Assembly: GCA_026398415.1 (NCBI GenBank)
Contig: JAPLSY010000086.1
Coordinates: 110,638 to 174,637 of the forward strand
From: Kiritimatiellota bacterium
GTDB taxonomy: Bacteria; Verrucomicrobiota; Kiritimatiellia; JAAZAB01
Reading direction: 5' to 3'
Length of the DNA stretch: 64,000 bases
Part shown: positions 55,126 to 64,000 of the stretch, piece after piece
How positions within the stretch are numbered: the stretch's first letter is position 1
Layout: the number at the start of each line of letters is the position of its first letter
Program-made: the position numbers and the translations under genes
Notes under the pieces: model-generated
Seen by the model: the letters and a program-made list of their open reading frames with translations, nothing else
Told to the model about the DNA's origin: nothing
Database searches by the model: none

Positions 55126-56445
55126 TTACGCTTGCCCCGCGCTTCGCGTGGTTTTTCGCCGGCGCGCTGAAAATTCCGGTGCTTCCTTGATGCATTCGGC
55201 CAGTATTTGCATGGCTTGGATGTAATGGTGCTTGCTTGCCCGTTTATGTTGCGGGTCAATGGACGACGGTGCCGGCCCCACATCCGGCCAGCCGGGTGCG
55301 GTCAGGTTGTCAGGTGGAATTGTCTTCTGCTCCCAGTTGTGGAACAGCCGGCCCCAATCGCTTTGCAGGGCTTTTTGGAGCAGGGCTTGGTGCGTGGGAT
55401 ACCAGAAGAAGTCGTGATAAAGCACGCTGGCAATATAGGCCCAGGGGGCCAACACGGTTTTTAACGACCATTCCATGGGCTTTTTCAGCGGCCCCCAATA
55501 AATTTTATGTTGCATGCGGCTGGCAAAGGTCATCTTCCGGAAGGGGCCGATAAAATTCCAGTTTTCGCCGGCCGCATCCGTGTCGCCGACAATTTGAATG
55601 TCGCGCGGATCGCCGCATCCCAATCCCTGTTCGTGGGCTAAGCGGACGAATTTTATATCGCGCAAAGGATTGAAGCCCATCAGCTTGGCCGCCACAGCAT
55701 CAATGGCCACCTGGTCGGCCGAGGCCAGGATGACGTTCTTGGTGTAAGGAATCATGCAGCGCGGACCGGGACCGTCGCCGGCAAAGGTGCCGTCCATGAC
55801 GGCAAACACGCCGCTATGAATTTTCTGCTGAATCCTCAGCAAGTCCACCAGGGTCTCGTGAATCACCGGGTGGGTCCAATGGCGCCGCTCGTTGAGCAAG
55901 CCGCCGAACGCGTTTTTCATGGCGCCCGTTGTCGTGGTGAACACATGGGTTTTAATCGTCGGCAAATGAATGATGTTCTCCCCGATGAAGCGTTTTGGGA
56001 TCAGGAACCCGTCCGGATAGACCTGGTTCAGGCAGATAAACTTGTCCGCCAGGTCGCCCACGGCGTCGCGGATATGAATCCATTCCACGTCCGGCTCATA
56101 CAGATGTACGTTCCGGAGACCGTGGGCCTGGATTACGTTCACCTGCTTGTTTTCCCGTTCGCCGAGGCGGGCATCGATAACCACCGTGCGATTATGGCAG
56201 GCGTGAATTTTTGCGGGAGCATAACCATCCTGCTTGAGCGCGCGAATGACCCCGTCCAGTTGCCAGGGGGTGGTGGAACAGCCCGGAAAGAAAAAATGCC
56301 AACTGATGTTGATCTTGAGCGCCGTTTCACTGGCCTTTGGCAAAACAGCCTGGTACCCGGCCAGGTTCAGCAGGCGGTGATAATCCTGCAGGACCGTGGC
56401 CGGCGTTGTTCGTAAAATGGCAACGGTTGATTTTTGGGTGCTCAT
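55126..56445 (-). CDS. DUF362 protein without ferredoxin domain
   Basis: 439 residues: LKINISWHFFFPGCSTTPWQLDGVI, IIHLPTIKTHVFTTTTGAMKNAFGGLL, VMDGTFAGDGPGPR are DUF362 marks. No CxxCxxCxxxC clusters, in contrast to the copy at 36547. C-terminal 100 residues are helical and basic. Function unknown. Divergent from the radical SAM gene with overlapping upstream regions. Confidence 0.7.
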   Translation of the reverse strand: MSTQKSTVAILRTTPATVLQDYHRLLNLAGYQAVLPKASETALKINISWHFFFPGCSTTPWQLDGVIRALKQDGYAPAKIHACHNRTVVIDARLGERENKQVNVIQAHGLRNVHLYEPDVEWIHIRDAVGDLADKFICLNQVYPDGFLIPKRFIGENIIHLPTIKTHVFTTTTGAMKNAFGGLLNERRHWTHPVIHETLVDLLRIQQKIHSGVFAVMDGTFAGDGPGPRCMIPYTKNVILASADQVAIDAVAAKLMGFNPLRDIKFVRLAHEQGLGCGDPRDIQIVGDTDAAGENWNFIGPFRKMTFASRMQHKIYWGPLKKPMEWSLKTVLAPWAYIASVLYHDFFWYPTHQALLQKALQSDWGRLFHNWEQKTIPPDNLTAPGWPDVGPAPSSIDPQHKRASKHHYIQAMQILAECIKEAPEFSARRRKTTRSAGQA

Positions 56446-56650
56446 AGGTGGAACTATAACAGGAAGCGGACGGCAACTTCAACCCCCGAATACCCGTGTT
56501 ATGGGTCAGCGATCGGGAGAATTCTGCAGCCGCCTCGGTCTGGATGCGGCGGGATTAAGGTCGGCAAATTCAAGTCTGGCCATTATAGCCTTTCTCCTTT
56601 TGGTTCTCCGGGCAATGTCGTACCATGCTCCGCGACTTCCGGAATTGCCC

Positions 56651-58426
56651 ATGAAAAAAACACTTCTCTTTCTTGAACTGCCCCGGTTGGATAATGACGC
56701 GGCCGGGCCGCAGGAACATCTGCGACTGGCAGGCGTTTACTTGCGCAGTCTTTTAGAACGCTCCGCGGAAAGCCGTTATTTCAAGGCGCTCTGCCTGCCG
56801 GATGCCGTCTATCGGCTGGATGATGAGCATCTGCTTAAGGCGATTGCCCGGCGCCAGCCCGATCTTGTTGCCTGTACGCTGTACCTCTGGAATATCGAAC
56901 GATCCCTGCATGTGCTTCGTCGCCTTCGCGCCCTTGATCCCCGTCTTGCCATCATCGTGGGCGGGCCGGAGGTGGCGCGCTATCATCCGTTCCTGTTTCG
57001 GTCGCATCTTCCGGATATAGCCGTATGCGGTGAAGGTGAAGCCGTCTGGGAATCGCTCCTGTCTGCCTGGCGAAAAGGCCGGACCACGAATGTTGCCACC
57101 GTAGCTTGGAAAACAAAACGCGGCTATTGCTGGGGGCGGTGCGCGCCACCGGTATTGCCGCTCCGGAATTGCCTGCCATCGCCTGCGGAGGCGCATTATC
57201 AGCCGGATGCCAACGGCATGGCTTACCTGGAGACCGCACGCGGGTGTCCGATGCGCTGCACCTATTGCCGCTACCATCACCAGCGGGGAGGGGTCAGTTT
57301 CCTCACGGCGGACGAAATCCTGGCGCGTGTGCGCGCCTTTCAGCGACAGGGCGCGCGGGAAATCCGGTTTATAGATCCATCCTTCAATTACAATCCGGCG
57401 TTCGAAGCCATACTCAACCGGCTGGCCGATAGGTCCACCGGCGATGGCCGGTCCACCTGTGATGACAGGTCCACCGGCGATGGCCGGTCCACCTGCGATG
57501 ACAGGTCCATCTGCCATGGCCTGAAGTTTTTCGCCGAAATCAATGCCGATCGCCTTGCCCCGCATCAGGCCCGCCTGCTGGCTGCCGCGCATTTCAAGGA
57601 AATTGAAGTTGGCGTGCAAAGTCGGAACCCGCGGGTGCTCCGCCTTATCCGGCGGCCGACCCCGCTGGCGGCGTTGGATCGGGGCATTCGAGCGTTGCTG
57701 GCTCGCAAGATTCGGGTCACGCTGGATCTGATGGCCGGCTTGCCGGGACAAACCGGCCATGATATTCGGTCGTCGGTGGCCTGGGCCGCCCGTTTGAAAG
57801 GGGCGCGCGTGCAATGCCTGCAGACCTTGTTGTTGCCCGGCACAGACATTCGCCGCGAACGGAAGCGCTGGAAACTGGTGGCGGATGATCGGCCGCCTTA
57901 CGCGGTGACGGCCACATCAACTATTCCATCGCCGCGCATGCGATCGATACTCGCTTGTATTCAACAGCAGATTGGTGTGATCGCGGATTGCCCGACGCGT
58001 CGGTTTGTCGGGCGCGATTTACCTGACCTGTTTCCGGAGCAAATCCATTTGCATTTGTCCCTTGAACGGTGGCCGCAATATGCACCTGGCCGGCAAGCGC
58101 GCCGGGCCATTGTTTTCCACGGTTCGGATTTGTTCGCCTGCCGGGAGCGGATCGGGGATTTCATCCGGGGCGCAGTTTGCCGCGAACCGCATATACTCTG
58201 GCAATTTATTCTGGCGCCTGAGCGGGAGGAACCATTAGACTTGCTTGATAGCTTGATTGCCGGATTGCGAAAATGTCCGCCGCACCTGAGCGATCGTTGG
58301 ATTTTGCTTGATGCGGCCGGGCGCATGGCGGCTCGGCGCATCATGCTGTGGCTTCAATCCCGCCAGCGCTATGACCAGGGCTGGGTTAAGGCGGCGAACG
58401 CTTTATTGCGTTCGGCGTTTTATTGA
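56651..58426 (+). CDS. B12-binding-domain radical SAM protein with inserted 18-nt repeats
   Basis: 591 residues. A cobalamin-binding-like N-terminal domain (residues 1-140, LFLELPRLDND, IIVGGPEVARYHP, DIAVCGEGE), then radical SAM ETARGCPMRCTYCRYHH with Cys199, Cys203, Cys206, FIDPSFNYN, FFAEINADRL, EVGVQSRNPRVLRLIRRP, TLDLMAGLPGQT. Between FNYNPAFEAILNRLADR and FFAEINAD the family usually has little sequence; here residues 262-291 are repeats (RSTGDG/RSTCDD). ATG at 56651 is preferred; the frame is open further but not family-like. Confidence 0.75.
   Translation: MKKTLLFLELPRLDNDAAGPQEHLRLAGVYLRSLLERSAESRYFKALCLPDAVYRLDDEHLLKAIARRQPDLVACTLYLWNIERSLHVLRRLRALDPRLAIIVGGPEVARYHPFLFRSHLPDIAVCGEGEAVWESLLSAWRKGRTTNVATVAWKTKRGYCWGRCAPPVLPLRNCLPSPAEAHYQPDANGMAYLETARGCPMRCTYCRYHHQRGGVSFLTADEILARVRAFQRQGAREIRFIDPSFNYNPAFEAILNRLADRSTGDGRSTCDDRSTGDGRSTCDDRSICHGLKFFAEINADRLAPHQARLLAAAHFKEIEVGVQSRNPRVLRLIRRPTPLAALDRGIRALLARKIRVTLDLMAGLPGQTGHDIRSSVAWAARLKGARVQCLQTLLLPGTDIRRERKRWKLVADDRPPYAVTATSTIPSPRMRSILACIQQQIGVIADCPTRRFVGRDLPDLFPEQIHLHLSLERWPQYAPGRQARRAIVFHGSDLFACRERIGDFIRGAVCREPHILWQFILAPEREEPLDLLDSLIAGLRKCPPHLSDRWILLDAAGRMAARRIMLWLQSRQRYDQGWVKAANALLRSAFY
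57435..57524. repeat. Five 18-nt mini-hairpin units inside the radical SAM gene
   Basis: Units TCCACCGGCGATGGCCGG, TCCACCTGTGATGACAGG, TCCACCGGCGATGGCCGG, TCCACCTGCGATGACAGG and a worn TCCATCTGCCATGGCCTG. Each of the first three carries a 14-nt hairpin (CCGGC-GATG-GCCGG or CCTGT-GATG-ACAGG) plus a TCCA linker; the stem bases change on both sides together. Confidence 0.88.
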
Positions 58427-58450
58427 CCGGCTGATAGGGAAGGTTATATC

Positions 58451-59200
58451 ATGTTGCAAAAGACTTTTATACATGTACCCGGCATCGGGCTGGCTCGGGA
58501 ACGGTGTCTCTGGGACGCCGGTATCCGGACCTGGCACGATTATCTGGCCTCCGGCGCGGAGTTGCCCTGGAACGCTGCTTTGATCGAGCGGACGCGGGAG
58601 CACTTGGCGCAATCCCTCCAGGCATATCGCGATGCGGCGTGGGCGTTTTTCGACAAGCGCCTGCCGTCCGAACATAAATGGCGCGCTTTCGGAGATTTTC
58701 AAGACCGGACCCTGTACCTGGATATTGAGACCACCGGCCTGACTTGGGACGATGCCATCACGATCATCGGCACCTATGACGGCCGTGAAACCAAAACCTT
58801 TGTGCTTGGCCGAAATCTGCGGGAAGCCGTCGAGGAAATTAATCGCTATCCCATCCTGGTGACGTATAACGGCGCCTGTTTCGATATCCCGGTCATCCAG
58901 CGCCAATTTGCGGCGGCTTGCCGGAATCATATCCATATTGATCTGCGGTATCCGTTGCGGCGGCTGGGATATTCAGGCGGCTTGAAGGGCATCGAGAGGG
59001 CAATGGGCATTTTGCGCAGTGAAGCCACGCGCGAACTGGATGGCTGGGATGCCGTGCGGTTGTGGCAGGCCTATCTGGGCGGCAGTCAGGAAGCGCTGGA
59101 CCTGCTGGTGGCCTATAATGCGGAAGACGTCCGCCATCTGAAACCTTTGATGGAATTTGTCTACCAAAACTGTTATGCCGCCCTCCAATCCACAACCTGA
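58451..59200 (+). CDS. YprB-like RNase H-fold exonuclease
   Basis: 249 residues. DEDD nuclease core: LYLDIETTGLTWDD (Asp91, Glu93), YNGACFDIPVIQRQF, GLKGIERAMG, LLVAYNAEDVRHL. N-terminal 70 residues contain a helix-hairpin-like IHVPGIGLARERCLWDAGI. Lies 24 nt behind the radical SAM gene, so probably the same transcript. Role in DNA or RNA processing is inferred. Confidence 0.8.
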   Translation: MLQKTFIHVPGIGLARERCLWDAGIRTWHDYLASGAELPWNAALIERTREHLAQSLQAYRDAAWAFFDKRLPSEHKWRAFGDFQDRTLYLDIETTGLTWDDAITIIGTYDGRETKTFVLGRNLREAVEEINRYPILVTYNGACFDIPVIQRQFAAACRNHIHIDLRYPLRRLGYSGGLKGIERAMGILRSEATRELDGWDAVRLWQAYLGGSQEALDLLVAYNAEDVRHLKPLMEFVYQNCYAALQSTT

Positions 59201-59241
59201 AGCAGGAAACAGCCCCGTGCCGAGATCCGTGGTTCCCTTGC

Positions 59242-59269
59242 TTGACACTCAAATCGCCTATGCTATTGT
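59242..59269 (+). promoter_or_regulatory. Sigma70-type promoter for the 59323 gene
   Basis: TTGACA (59242-59247), 16-nt spacer, TATTGT (59264-59269), about 55 nt before the ATG at 59323. The frame opens at this same TTG, but the box is better read as a promoter. Confidence 0.6.
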
Positions 59270-59322
59270 TTCCGCATTTCAGGCTGGTTGCGCGTCAAAA
59301 TAGTCAAAAAAGGGAAAACATC

Positions 59323-61287
59323 ATGTTGTCATTGCCGTCGCGCCAAGTTCATCTTGATTTCCATACCTCCGAACATATTCCCGGAGTCGGCGCAAAGTTC
59401 GATCGCAAACAATTCCAGCAGGCGCTTAAGGCCGGACGCTTAAACTCCATTACCGTCTTCGCAAAATGCCATCACGGCTGGAGTTATTATCCGACTTCAA
59501 TCGGCCATAGGCACCCGACGCTCAAGCGTAATCTGCTTGCGGAGCAGATTGCGGCGGCGCATGCCGTCGGCGTTCGTGCGCCGATTTATTATACGGTCGG
59601 CTGGTCTGCAAATGACGCCAGAAAATTTCCGGAATGTATTCGGTACGAAAAAAACGGCAAACCGGAGGGCAATTTCGATCTTAAAGCCAAGCCGGCCGAC
59701 AAACGGCCGATTGTTTCATGGGTCGGGCTTCTGCCGATGGGCCGGTATCTGAAGCTGATGCTGGACCAGACCCGTGAAATATGTGAGCAGTTCGATGTGG
59801 ACGGCTTTTTTTATGACATTTGTTTCGGGTCTGTCGGTTACGGCAAAATGGTCTTGGCGGAAATGCGGCGCACCGGTCTGAACCCCGGCAAGGATAACGA
59901 TGTTAAAATATTTCAGCGCCGGGTTTGGCAAAATTTTATGGATCAATGCCGCAAGGTGATTCTGGAGCGGCATCCGCAAGCCACGATTTTTTTCAACGGC
60001 GGCGCCGATCAATACCATCCCGAATGGCATTATGGTCAAACCCATTTTGAGCTGGAGGACTTGCCGACCACATGGGGCGGGTATGATAAGTTCCCTCTGC
60101 GCGCCAAGTACTTTGCTCATTCCGGCAAACAATATGTCGCCCAGAGCGGCAAATTTCATACCATGTGGGGTGAATTCGGCGGCTTTAAGCATCCCGACGC
60201 TATCCGATTTGAGGCCGGCGCCATGATTGCGTACGGGGCCCGCTGCGGTTTCGGCGACCAGCTTCATCCCAGCGGCGCCATGGATATGGCCACCTACCGC
60301 AATATCGGCGAGGGTTACCGCTATGTGGAACAGATTGAAGAATATGGGTTGGATGGCCGGCAATGCGCCAATCTTGGCCTCTGGTTCTGTGGTCAGAATG
60401 AGCACAATCAGGGTGTGGCGAATATGCTTATGGAGCGCCAGTTGGATTTTGACATTGTCCAGCCGGCGGGAGATTTTTCAAAGTTTAAAACGATTATTCT
60501 GCCCGGCGGCGCGTGCCTGAAGACGGATGAAGCGGAACGGCTGACAGCTTATGTCCACGGCGGCGGTGCGGTGGTCGCGCTCTACGAAAGTCTGCTGGAT
60601 TTATCAAAAAAGCGGTTTGTTTTGCCGGTGGGCGCAAAATTTATCGGGGCTGCCCGCTATGAAGATGATTATTTGGTGGCCGGCAAAAAACTGGTTGCCG
60701 GTTTGGTGGCATCGCCGGTCTTGTGTTATACGGCGGCGTTGCGAGCGCAGCCGGGAAAATGCGAAGTGCTGGCGGCGATTAAAGAGCCGTATTTTAACCG
60801 GACCTATGCAAAGTATTGTTCGCATCAGAATACGCCGAACCGGCTTGATTCCGCCGGTCATCCCGCCGCATGGAAGCATGGGCGCTTTGTGTGCCTGGCG
60901 CATCCGCTGGGGGAGATGTATTACAAGCATGGGGCGCGCCTGCATCGCGATTATTTCATCAATGCCCTCCGGCTGGTTTATGCTAAACCGGCAATCGAAA
61001 CATCCCTGCCCAGCTCAGGCCGGATTAATTTATTGCATCAGCCGCACCGCCGCCGGTATGTGGCGCATCTTTTGTACAGTCCTCCACTTCAGCGCGGACG
61101 CTGTCTGGTAATTGAGGATTTTACGCCGCTATATAATGTGCCCTTGAAATTGCGTGTGCCGGAGCCGGTTAAAAACGTCCGGCTGGCGCCACAGGATTTC
61201 AAACTTAAATTCAGGCGCTCTGCCGACGGTTATACGGTAACGGTGCCGAAACTGCAGGGTCATCAGATCGTAGTCTTTGAATATTGA
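59323..61287 (+). CDS. Glycoside hydrolase-like TIM-barrel protein with trimerisation-like domain
   Basis: 654 residues, no signal peptide. Resembles the hypothetical glycosyl hydrolase 6 group: [79 protein letters not shown] middle GATase-like domain follows ([34 protein letters not shown]), as in beta-galactosidase trimerisation domains, and a small beta domain ends it. Probable glycosidase, substrate unknown. Own promoter upstream; ends 10 nt before folD. Confidence 0.65.
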   Translation: MLSLPSRQVHLDFHTSEHIPGVGAKFDRKQFQQALKAGRLNSITVFAKCHHGWSYYPTSIGHRHPTLKRNLLAEQIAAAHAVGVRAPIYYTVGWSANDARKFPECIRYEKNGKPEGNFDLKAKPADKRPIVSWVGLLPMGRYLKLMLDQTREICEQFDVDGFFYDICFGSVGYGKMVLAEMRRTGLNPGKDNDVKIFQRRVWQNFMDQCRKVILERHPQATIFFNGGADQYHPEWHYGQTHFELEDLPTTWGGYDKFPLRAKYFAHSGKQYVAQSGKFHTMWGEFGGFKHPDAIRFEAGAMIAYGARCGFGDQLHPSGAMDMATYRNIGEGYRYVEQIEEYGLDGRQCANLGLWFCGQNEHNQGVANMLMERQLDFDIVQPAGDFSKFKTIILPGGACLKTDEAERLTAYVHGGGAVVALYESLLDLSKKRFVLPVGAKFIGAARYEDDYLVAGKKLVAGLVASPVLCYTAALRAQPGKCEVLAAIKEPYFNRTYAKYCSHQNTPNRLDSAGHPAAWKHGRFVCLAHPLGEMYYKHGARLHRDYFINALRLVYAKPAIETSLPSSGRINLLHQPHRRRYVAHLLYSPPLQRGRCLVIEDFTPLYNVPLKLRVPEPVKNVRLAPQDFKLKFRRSADGYTVTVPKLQGHQIVVFEY

Positions 61288-61297
61288 GGAAACGACC

Positions 61298-62182
61298 ATG
61301 ACGGCAAAAATCATTGACGGCAAACAGGTGGCAATCACGATTCGCGCGGAGTTAACGGCTGAAGTTCAAAAACTGAAGGCCCGCGGCATCACACCCGGCC
61401 TGGGTGTCATCCTGGTTGGGGATGATCCGGCGTCCAAGTCGTATGTCACGGCCAAGGAGCGGGCCTGCGCAGAAATTGGGCTGTTTTCCGACGACCATCG
61501 CCTGCCGGCTACGACCACACAGGCCGAATTGCTGGCGCTGGTCCGCACGATGAACGCCGATCCGAAGATTCACGGAATTTTGGTGCAACTACCCCTGCCC
61601 AAGCATCTGAACGAAAGCGAAGTGCTGTTGGCCATTAACCCGGACAAAGATGTGGACGGGTTCCACCCGGTGAATGTCGGACGGATGGTGCTGGGCCAGA
61701 AAGCCTACTTGCCCTGCACGCCCCATGGCGTGGTCCAACTGCTTGTGCGCAATGGCGTCAAGCTGAAGGGCGCGCACGTGGTGGTGGTCGGACGGAGCAA
61801 CATTGTCGGCAAACCGCTGGCCAACATGCTGGTCCAGAAAAACGATCAGGCCAATGCCACGGTGACGATCTGCCACACCGGCACGCGGGATATCGGCTAT
61901 TTCACGCGCCAGGCGGATATCGTGGTGGCCGCAGCCGGGCATCCCAACACGATCACGGCCGACATGATCAAGCCCGGGGCGGTGGTGATTGACGTGGGGG
62001 TCAATCGCGTGGAAGACGCTTCCAAGAAAGCCGGCTACCGCCTGGTGGGCGATGTGGATTTTGAAGCCGTCAAGGAAAAGGCTAGCCTGATTACGCCGGT
62101 CCCCGGCGGCGTGGGCCCCATGACCATTACCATGCTGCTCTTCAATACCGTGGCCTCGGCCAAACGCGACTTAGCCGGTTAG
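61298..62182 (+). CDS. folD: FolD, methylene-THF dehydrogenase/cyclohydrolase
   Basis: Bifunctional enzyme interconverting methylene-, methenyl- and formyl-tetrahydrofolate. Motifs: [10 protein letters not shown] with the catalytic Lys, [60 protein letters not shown]. 294 residues. ATG at 61298 with GAGGAAAC upstream; an ATG at 61277 would overlap the previous gene. Confidence 0.95.
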   Translation: MTAKIIDGKQVAITIRAELTAEVQKLKARGITPGLGVILVGDDPASKSYVTAKERACAEIGLFSDDHRLPATTTQAELLALVRTMNADPKIHGILVQLPLPKHLNESEVLLAINPDKDVDGFHPVNVGRMVLGQKAYLPCTPHGVVQLLVRNGVKLKGAHVVVVGRSNIVGKPLANMLVQKNDQANATVTICHTGTRDIGYFTRQADIVVAAAGHPNTITADMIKPGAVVIDVGVNRVEDASKKAGYRLVGDVDFEAVKEKASLITPVPGGVGPMTITMLLFNTVASAKRDLAG

Positions 62183-62209
62183 TGATTCCAACCGCGATAT
62201 TAAGAGTCC

Positions 62210-62244
62210 GTTGTCTGTTGTCCGTCATCTGTCGTCTGTCGTCA
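62210..62244. repeat. Period-7 array between folD and the acyl-CoA dehydrogenase
   Basis: GTTGTCT, GTTGTCC, GTCATCT, GTCGTCT, GTCGTCA, exact phase, ending 3 nt before the stop codon of the convergent minus-strand gene. Confidence 0.85.
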
Positions 62245-62247
62245 GGC

Positions 62248-63307
62248 TCACGCCTTCTTGCTTGCGGCTTCCTTGATCAGGTTCATGCCGATGACTTCGC
62301 GCTGAATCTGGTTGGTGCCTTCATAAATCTGGGTGATCTTGGCGTCGCGCATCATTTTCTCAACCGGGTATTCCTTCATGTAGCCGTAACCGCCCAACAC
62401 CTGGACGGCGTCAGTAGTGACGCGCATGGCGGTATCGGAGGCGAACAGCTTGCACATGGCGGAAATCTTACTGACGTCCTTGGCGCCGGTGTCAATGTAG
62501 CGGGCGGCGGCATAGACCAGCGCGCGGGCGGCTTCGACCTGCGTGGCCATGTCGGCCAGCATGAACTGCACGCCCTGGAAGGAGCAGATCGGCTTGCCGA
62601 ACTGGCGTCGCTCGCGGCTGTATTTAACGGCTTCGTCCAGCGCGCCGGCGGCGATGCCCAGGGCCTGGGCGGCCACGCCCGGACGGGACATATCGAAGGT
62701 CTTCATGGCCACGATGAAGCCCAAACCTTCCTTGCCGAGGATATTGGCTTTCGGCACACGGCAATCCTGGAAGACCAGTTCGCGCGTGGCCGAGGCGCGA
62801 ATGCCCATCTTGTTTTCCTTCTTGCCGAAAGTGAAACCCGGTGTTCCTTTCTCCACGATAAAAGCGGTGGCCCCGCGCGAGCCTTTGGATTTATCGGTCT
62901 TGGTGACAACCGAGTAAATCTCGGCTTCGCCGCCGTTGGTGATCCATTGCTTGGTGCCGTTAAGGATATAATCGTCGCCGTCCTTGGTGGCCGTGGTGGC
63001 GATGGCGCCGGCGTCGCTGCCGGCATTGGCTTCCGTCAGGGCGAAGGCTGCCAGGGACTGGCCGGAGGCGACGCGCGGCAGGTATTTCTGTTTCTGCTCG
63101 TCAGTCCATGACCCCGCCGCCCAGTCCGCCGTATTTTTCCTCGATGTAGAGCCCGCACAAATCCGCTTGGGCAAATATCTTCAGGATTTCATGCGGAAAC
63201 TCGTTGGCTTCATCGTAGTGCTCGCGGATCGGCTTCATCTTTTCCTGGGCCACCTGGCGGCACAAGTCCCGGATCATTTCCTGCTGTTCAGTCAGGCCGT
63301 AGTTCAT
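62248..63307 (-). pseudogene. Acyl-CoA dehydrogenase broken by an internal deletion/frameshift
   Basis: N-terminal piece (63101-63307) reads MNYGLTEQQEMIRDLCRQ to GGLGGGVMD and stops. The rest (62248 to about 63110) continues in another frame from TDEQKQKYLPRVASG, with the family motifs FALTEANAGSDAGA, WITNGGEAEIY, RRQFGKP, QVLGGYGYMKEYPVE and IYEGTNQIQR. Between VMD and DEQK the family has about 35 more residues (substrate-pocket helix region), missing here. So roughly 100 nt are lost and the frame is shifted; without that the protein would be a normal 380-residue short-chain or glutaryl-type acyl-CoA dehydrogenase. Could also be an assembly error. Confidence 0.75.
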
Positions 63308-63367
63308 GGAACTTTTCTCCTATGGGTTGCTGGTATGCATTGGAAGGCGCCATTATAATCAGAGCAT

Positions 63368-63402
63368 GGTTGATGGTCAATGGGAAATGGTTGATGGAAA
63401 AT
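63368..63402. repeat. Period-7 array upstream of the broken acyl-CoA dehydrogenase
   Basis: GGTTGAT, GGTCAAT, GGGAAAT, GGTTGAT, GGAAAAT, exact phase. Similar units appear at 34694-34714. Confidence 0.85.
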
Positions 63403-63841
63403 TATTTTGGGCAAGGTTGGGTTGGTGGGGCATGCCGTGCCACGCATTTCTTTCGAAACGGGCCGGCAATTTCGCCGCATCTGTCGGCTTCCGGCGCTCG
63501 CGCGGATACATATCCAGCGCTTCGCGCCGCGCGCCGATATTTGCGGCAAACTTGCCGGCCATTTTCGAATCCCGGGGCGGGAACCGAATGCGCGTCGCGG
63601 ACGCCATCGCGCCCGTAGGCGGGCGCGATACCTATCCATGGATATCCGTTGTTAGAAGTTAGTTCGTCTTGAGCGCTTGTATCCCCTGAAAAAGATAACG
63701 TCAAGGAATTGGCTGCTCAGGGTCAAGACACAAACAACATAATAATTAACAACCGCTGATTTCCGCGAGGGCGACGTGTCGGGCGTAGCTCTAAGCGAAG
63801 CCCGATCACACTGCCGGGGGAGATACATCAAACAGCCCGCG
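63403..63841. other. Gene-free GC-rich stretch with hairpins
   Basis: No supported gene. Contains a perfect 9-bp hairpin (ATCGCGCCC, loop GTAGGC, GGGCGCGAT; 63606-63629), a 12-bp palindrome TATCCATGGATA (63633-63644) and a TCGGGC...GCCCGA hairpin (63779-63805) of the same GTAGC...CGAAG style seen elsewhere in the window. Open frames here lack ribosome sites and family-like sequence. Confidence 0.5.
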
Positions 63842-64000
63842 TTAAACAATAGCGGCCAAGCGCTGTTTCAGGCGGGTGCGGCGTTCGACGGTGCAGTTGT
63901 TGTGAATGGCAATCGACACCGCCTTTTTCGAGCCCACCAGGCACACCAGCTTGCGCCCCCGCGTCAGCGCGGTGTACAGCAGGTTGCGCTGGAGGAGCTT
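63842..64000 (-). CDS. recD2: RecD2-type helicase, C-terminal end only
   Basis: The last 52 residues of a minus-strand gene that continues past the window. LLQRNLLYTALTRGRKLVCLVGSKKAVSIAI is motif VI and following region of RecD-like superfamily 1 helicases, ending in RRTRLKQRLAAIV. The UvrD-like C-terminal domain of RecD2 fits best. Confidence 0.7.
   Translation of the reverse strand, partial: KLLQRNLLYTALTRGRKLVCLVGSKKAVSIAIHNNCTVERRTRLKQRLAAIV

Noticed and set aside
57435..57524. Possible CRISPR array
   Set aside because: Units are 18 nt, contiguous without spacers and lie in frame within a radical SAM gene.
56753..57814. 353-codon open frame on the minus strand
   Set aside because: Antisense to the radical SAM gene with its CxxxCxxC motif; no recognisable protein features.
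62182..63111. 309-codon open frame on the plus strand
   Set aside because: Antisense to the acyl-CoA dehydrogenase pseudogene; Gly/Ala/His-rich shadow composition.
63652..63849. 65-codon minus-strand frame
   Set aside because: Runs through palindromic intergenic DNA and overlaps the stop of recD2; no support.

Overview
The window looks like chromosome from a Gram-negative bacterium of the PVC superphylum, most likely Kiritimatiellota or Lentisphaerota. This is an inference. It rests on the mix of an LPS export protein (LptD), a rod-shape elongasome operon, several FG-GAP/VCBS proteins, two ceramidase-like proteins, two URO-D-like proteins, a GntR-plus-sugar-sensor regulator and the carboxyspermidine type of polyamine synthesis. 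G+C is moderate to high. No rRNA, tRNA, CRISPR array, prophage or intact insertion sequence was found.

Layout. 1-2965: end of a biotin locus (bioH fragment overlapping bioC), then a ceramidase-like protein. 2992-13422, all on the minus strand: mreB, mreC, mreD, mrdA (PBP2), rodA and an RNase G gene, followed by lptD with an unusual duplicated N-terminal domain. 13570-17279: a GlmU-like beta-helix protein, glmM and a TatD nuclease. 17301-30752: an AT-richer accessory block with two FG-GAP proteins, a regulator, an aminotransferase, a ceramidase-like protein, a URO-D-like protein, a short dehydrogenase and a six-hairpin glycosidase. It looks like a catabolic island for an amino-sugar, cyclitol or glycan substrate. 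30911-44031: housekeeping genes (tcdA, apt, HldE-like, prmA, cutA, ATP-grasp, DUF362 ferredoxin, LpxL-like, araD-like plus araB, ligA). 44324-50798: a Memo-like protein and the polyamine genes (carboxynorspermidine decarboxylase, carboxynorspermidine dehydrogenase, ornithine-type decarboxylase) with a URO-D-like gene between them and a vestigial AbiE-like toxin-antitoxin remnant. 50967-64000: YgiQ, a cyclase-family protein, an AAC(3)-TIM-barrel fusion, DUF362, radical SAM plus YprB-like nuclease, a glycosidase-like protein, folD, a broken acyl-CoA dehydrogenase and the end of recD2.

The most striking signal is not a gene. Many gene junctions carry degenerate short tandem arrays with an exact 7-nt period (about twelve places, several different heptamer families). 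Some supply the last codons or the stop codon of the neighbouring gene. Alongside them are small palindromic elements, several inside coding sequences: a 33-nt element in two unrelated genes in different reading frames and opposite orientations, a 22-nt hairpin inside tatD, and 18-nt mini-hairpin units (14-nt hairpin plus 4-nt linker) in a radical SAM gene and in the araD-like gene. In the radical SAM gene the stems covary between units. Together they suggest an active process seeding short structured repeats through this genome, in both intergenic and coding DNA.
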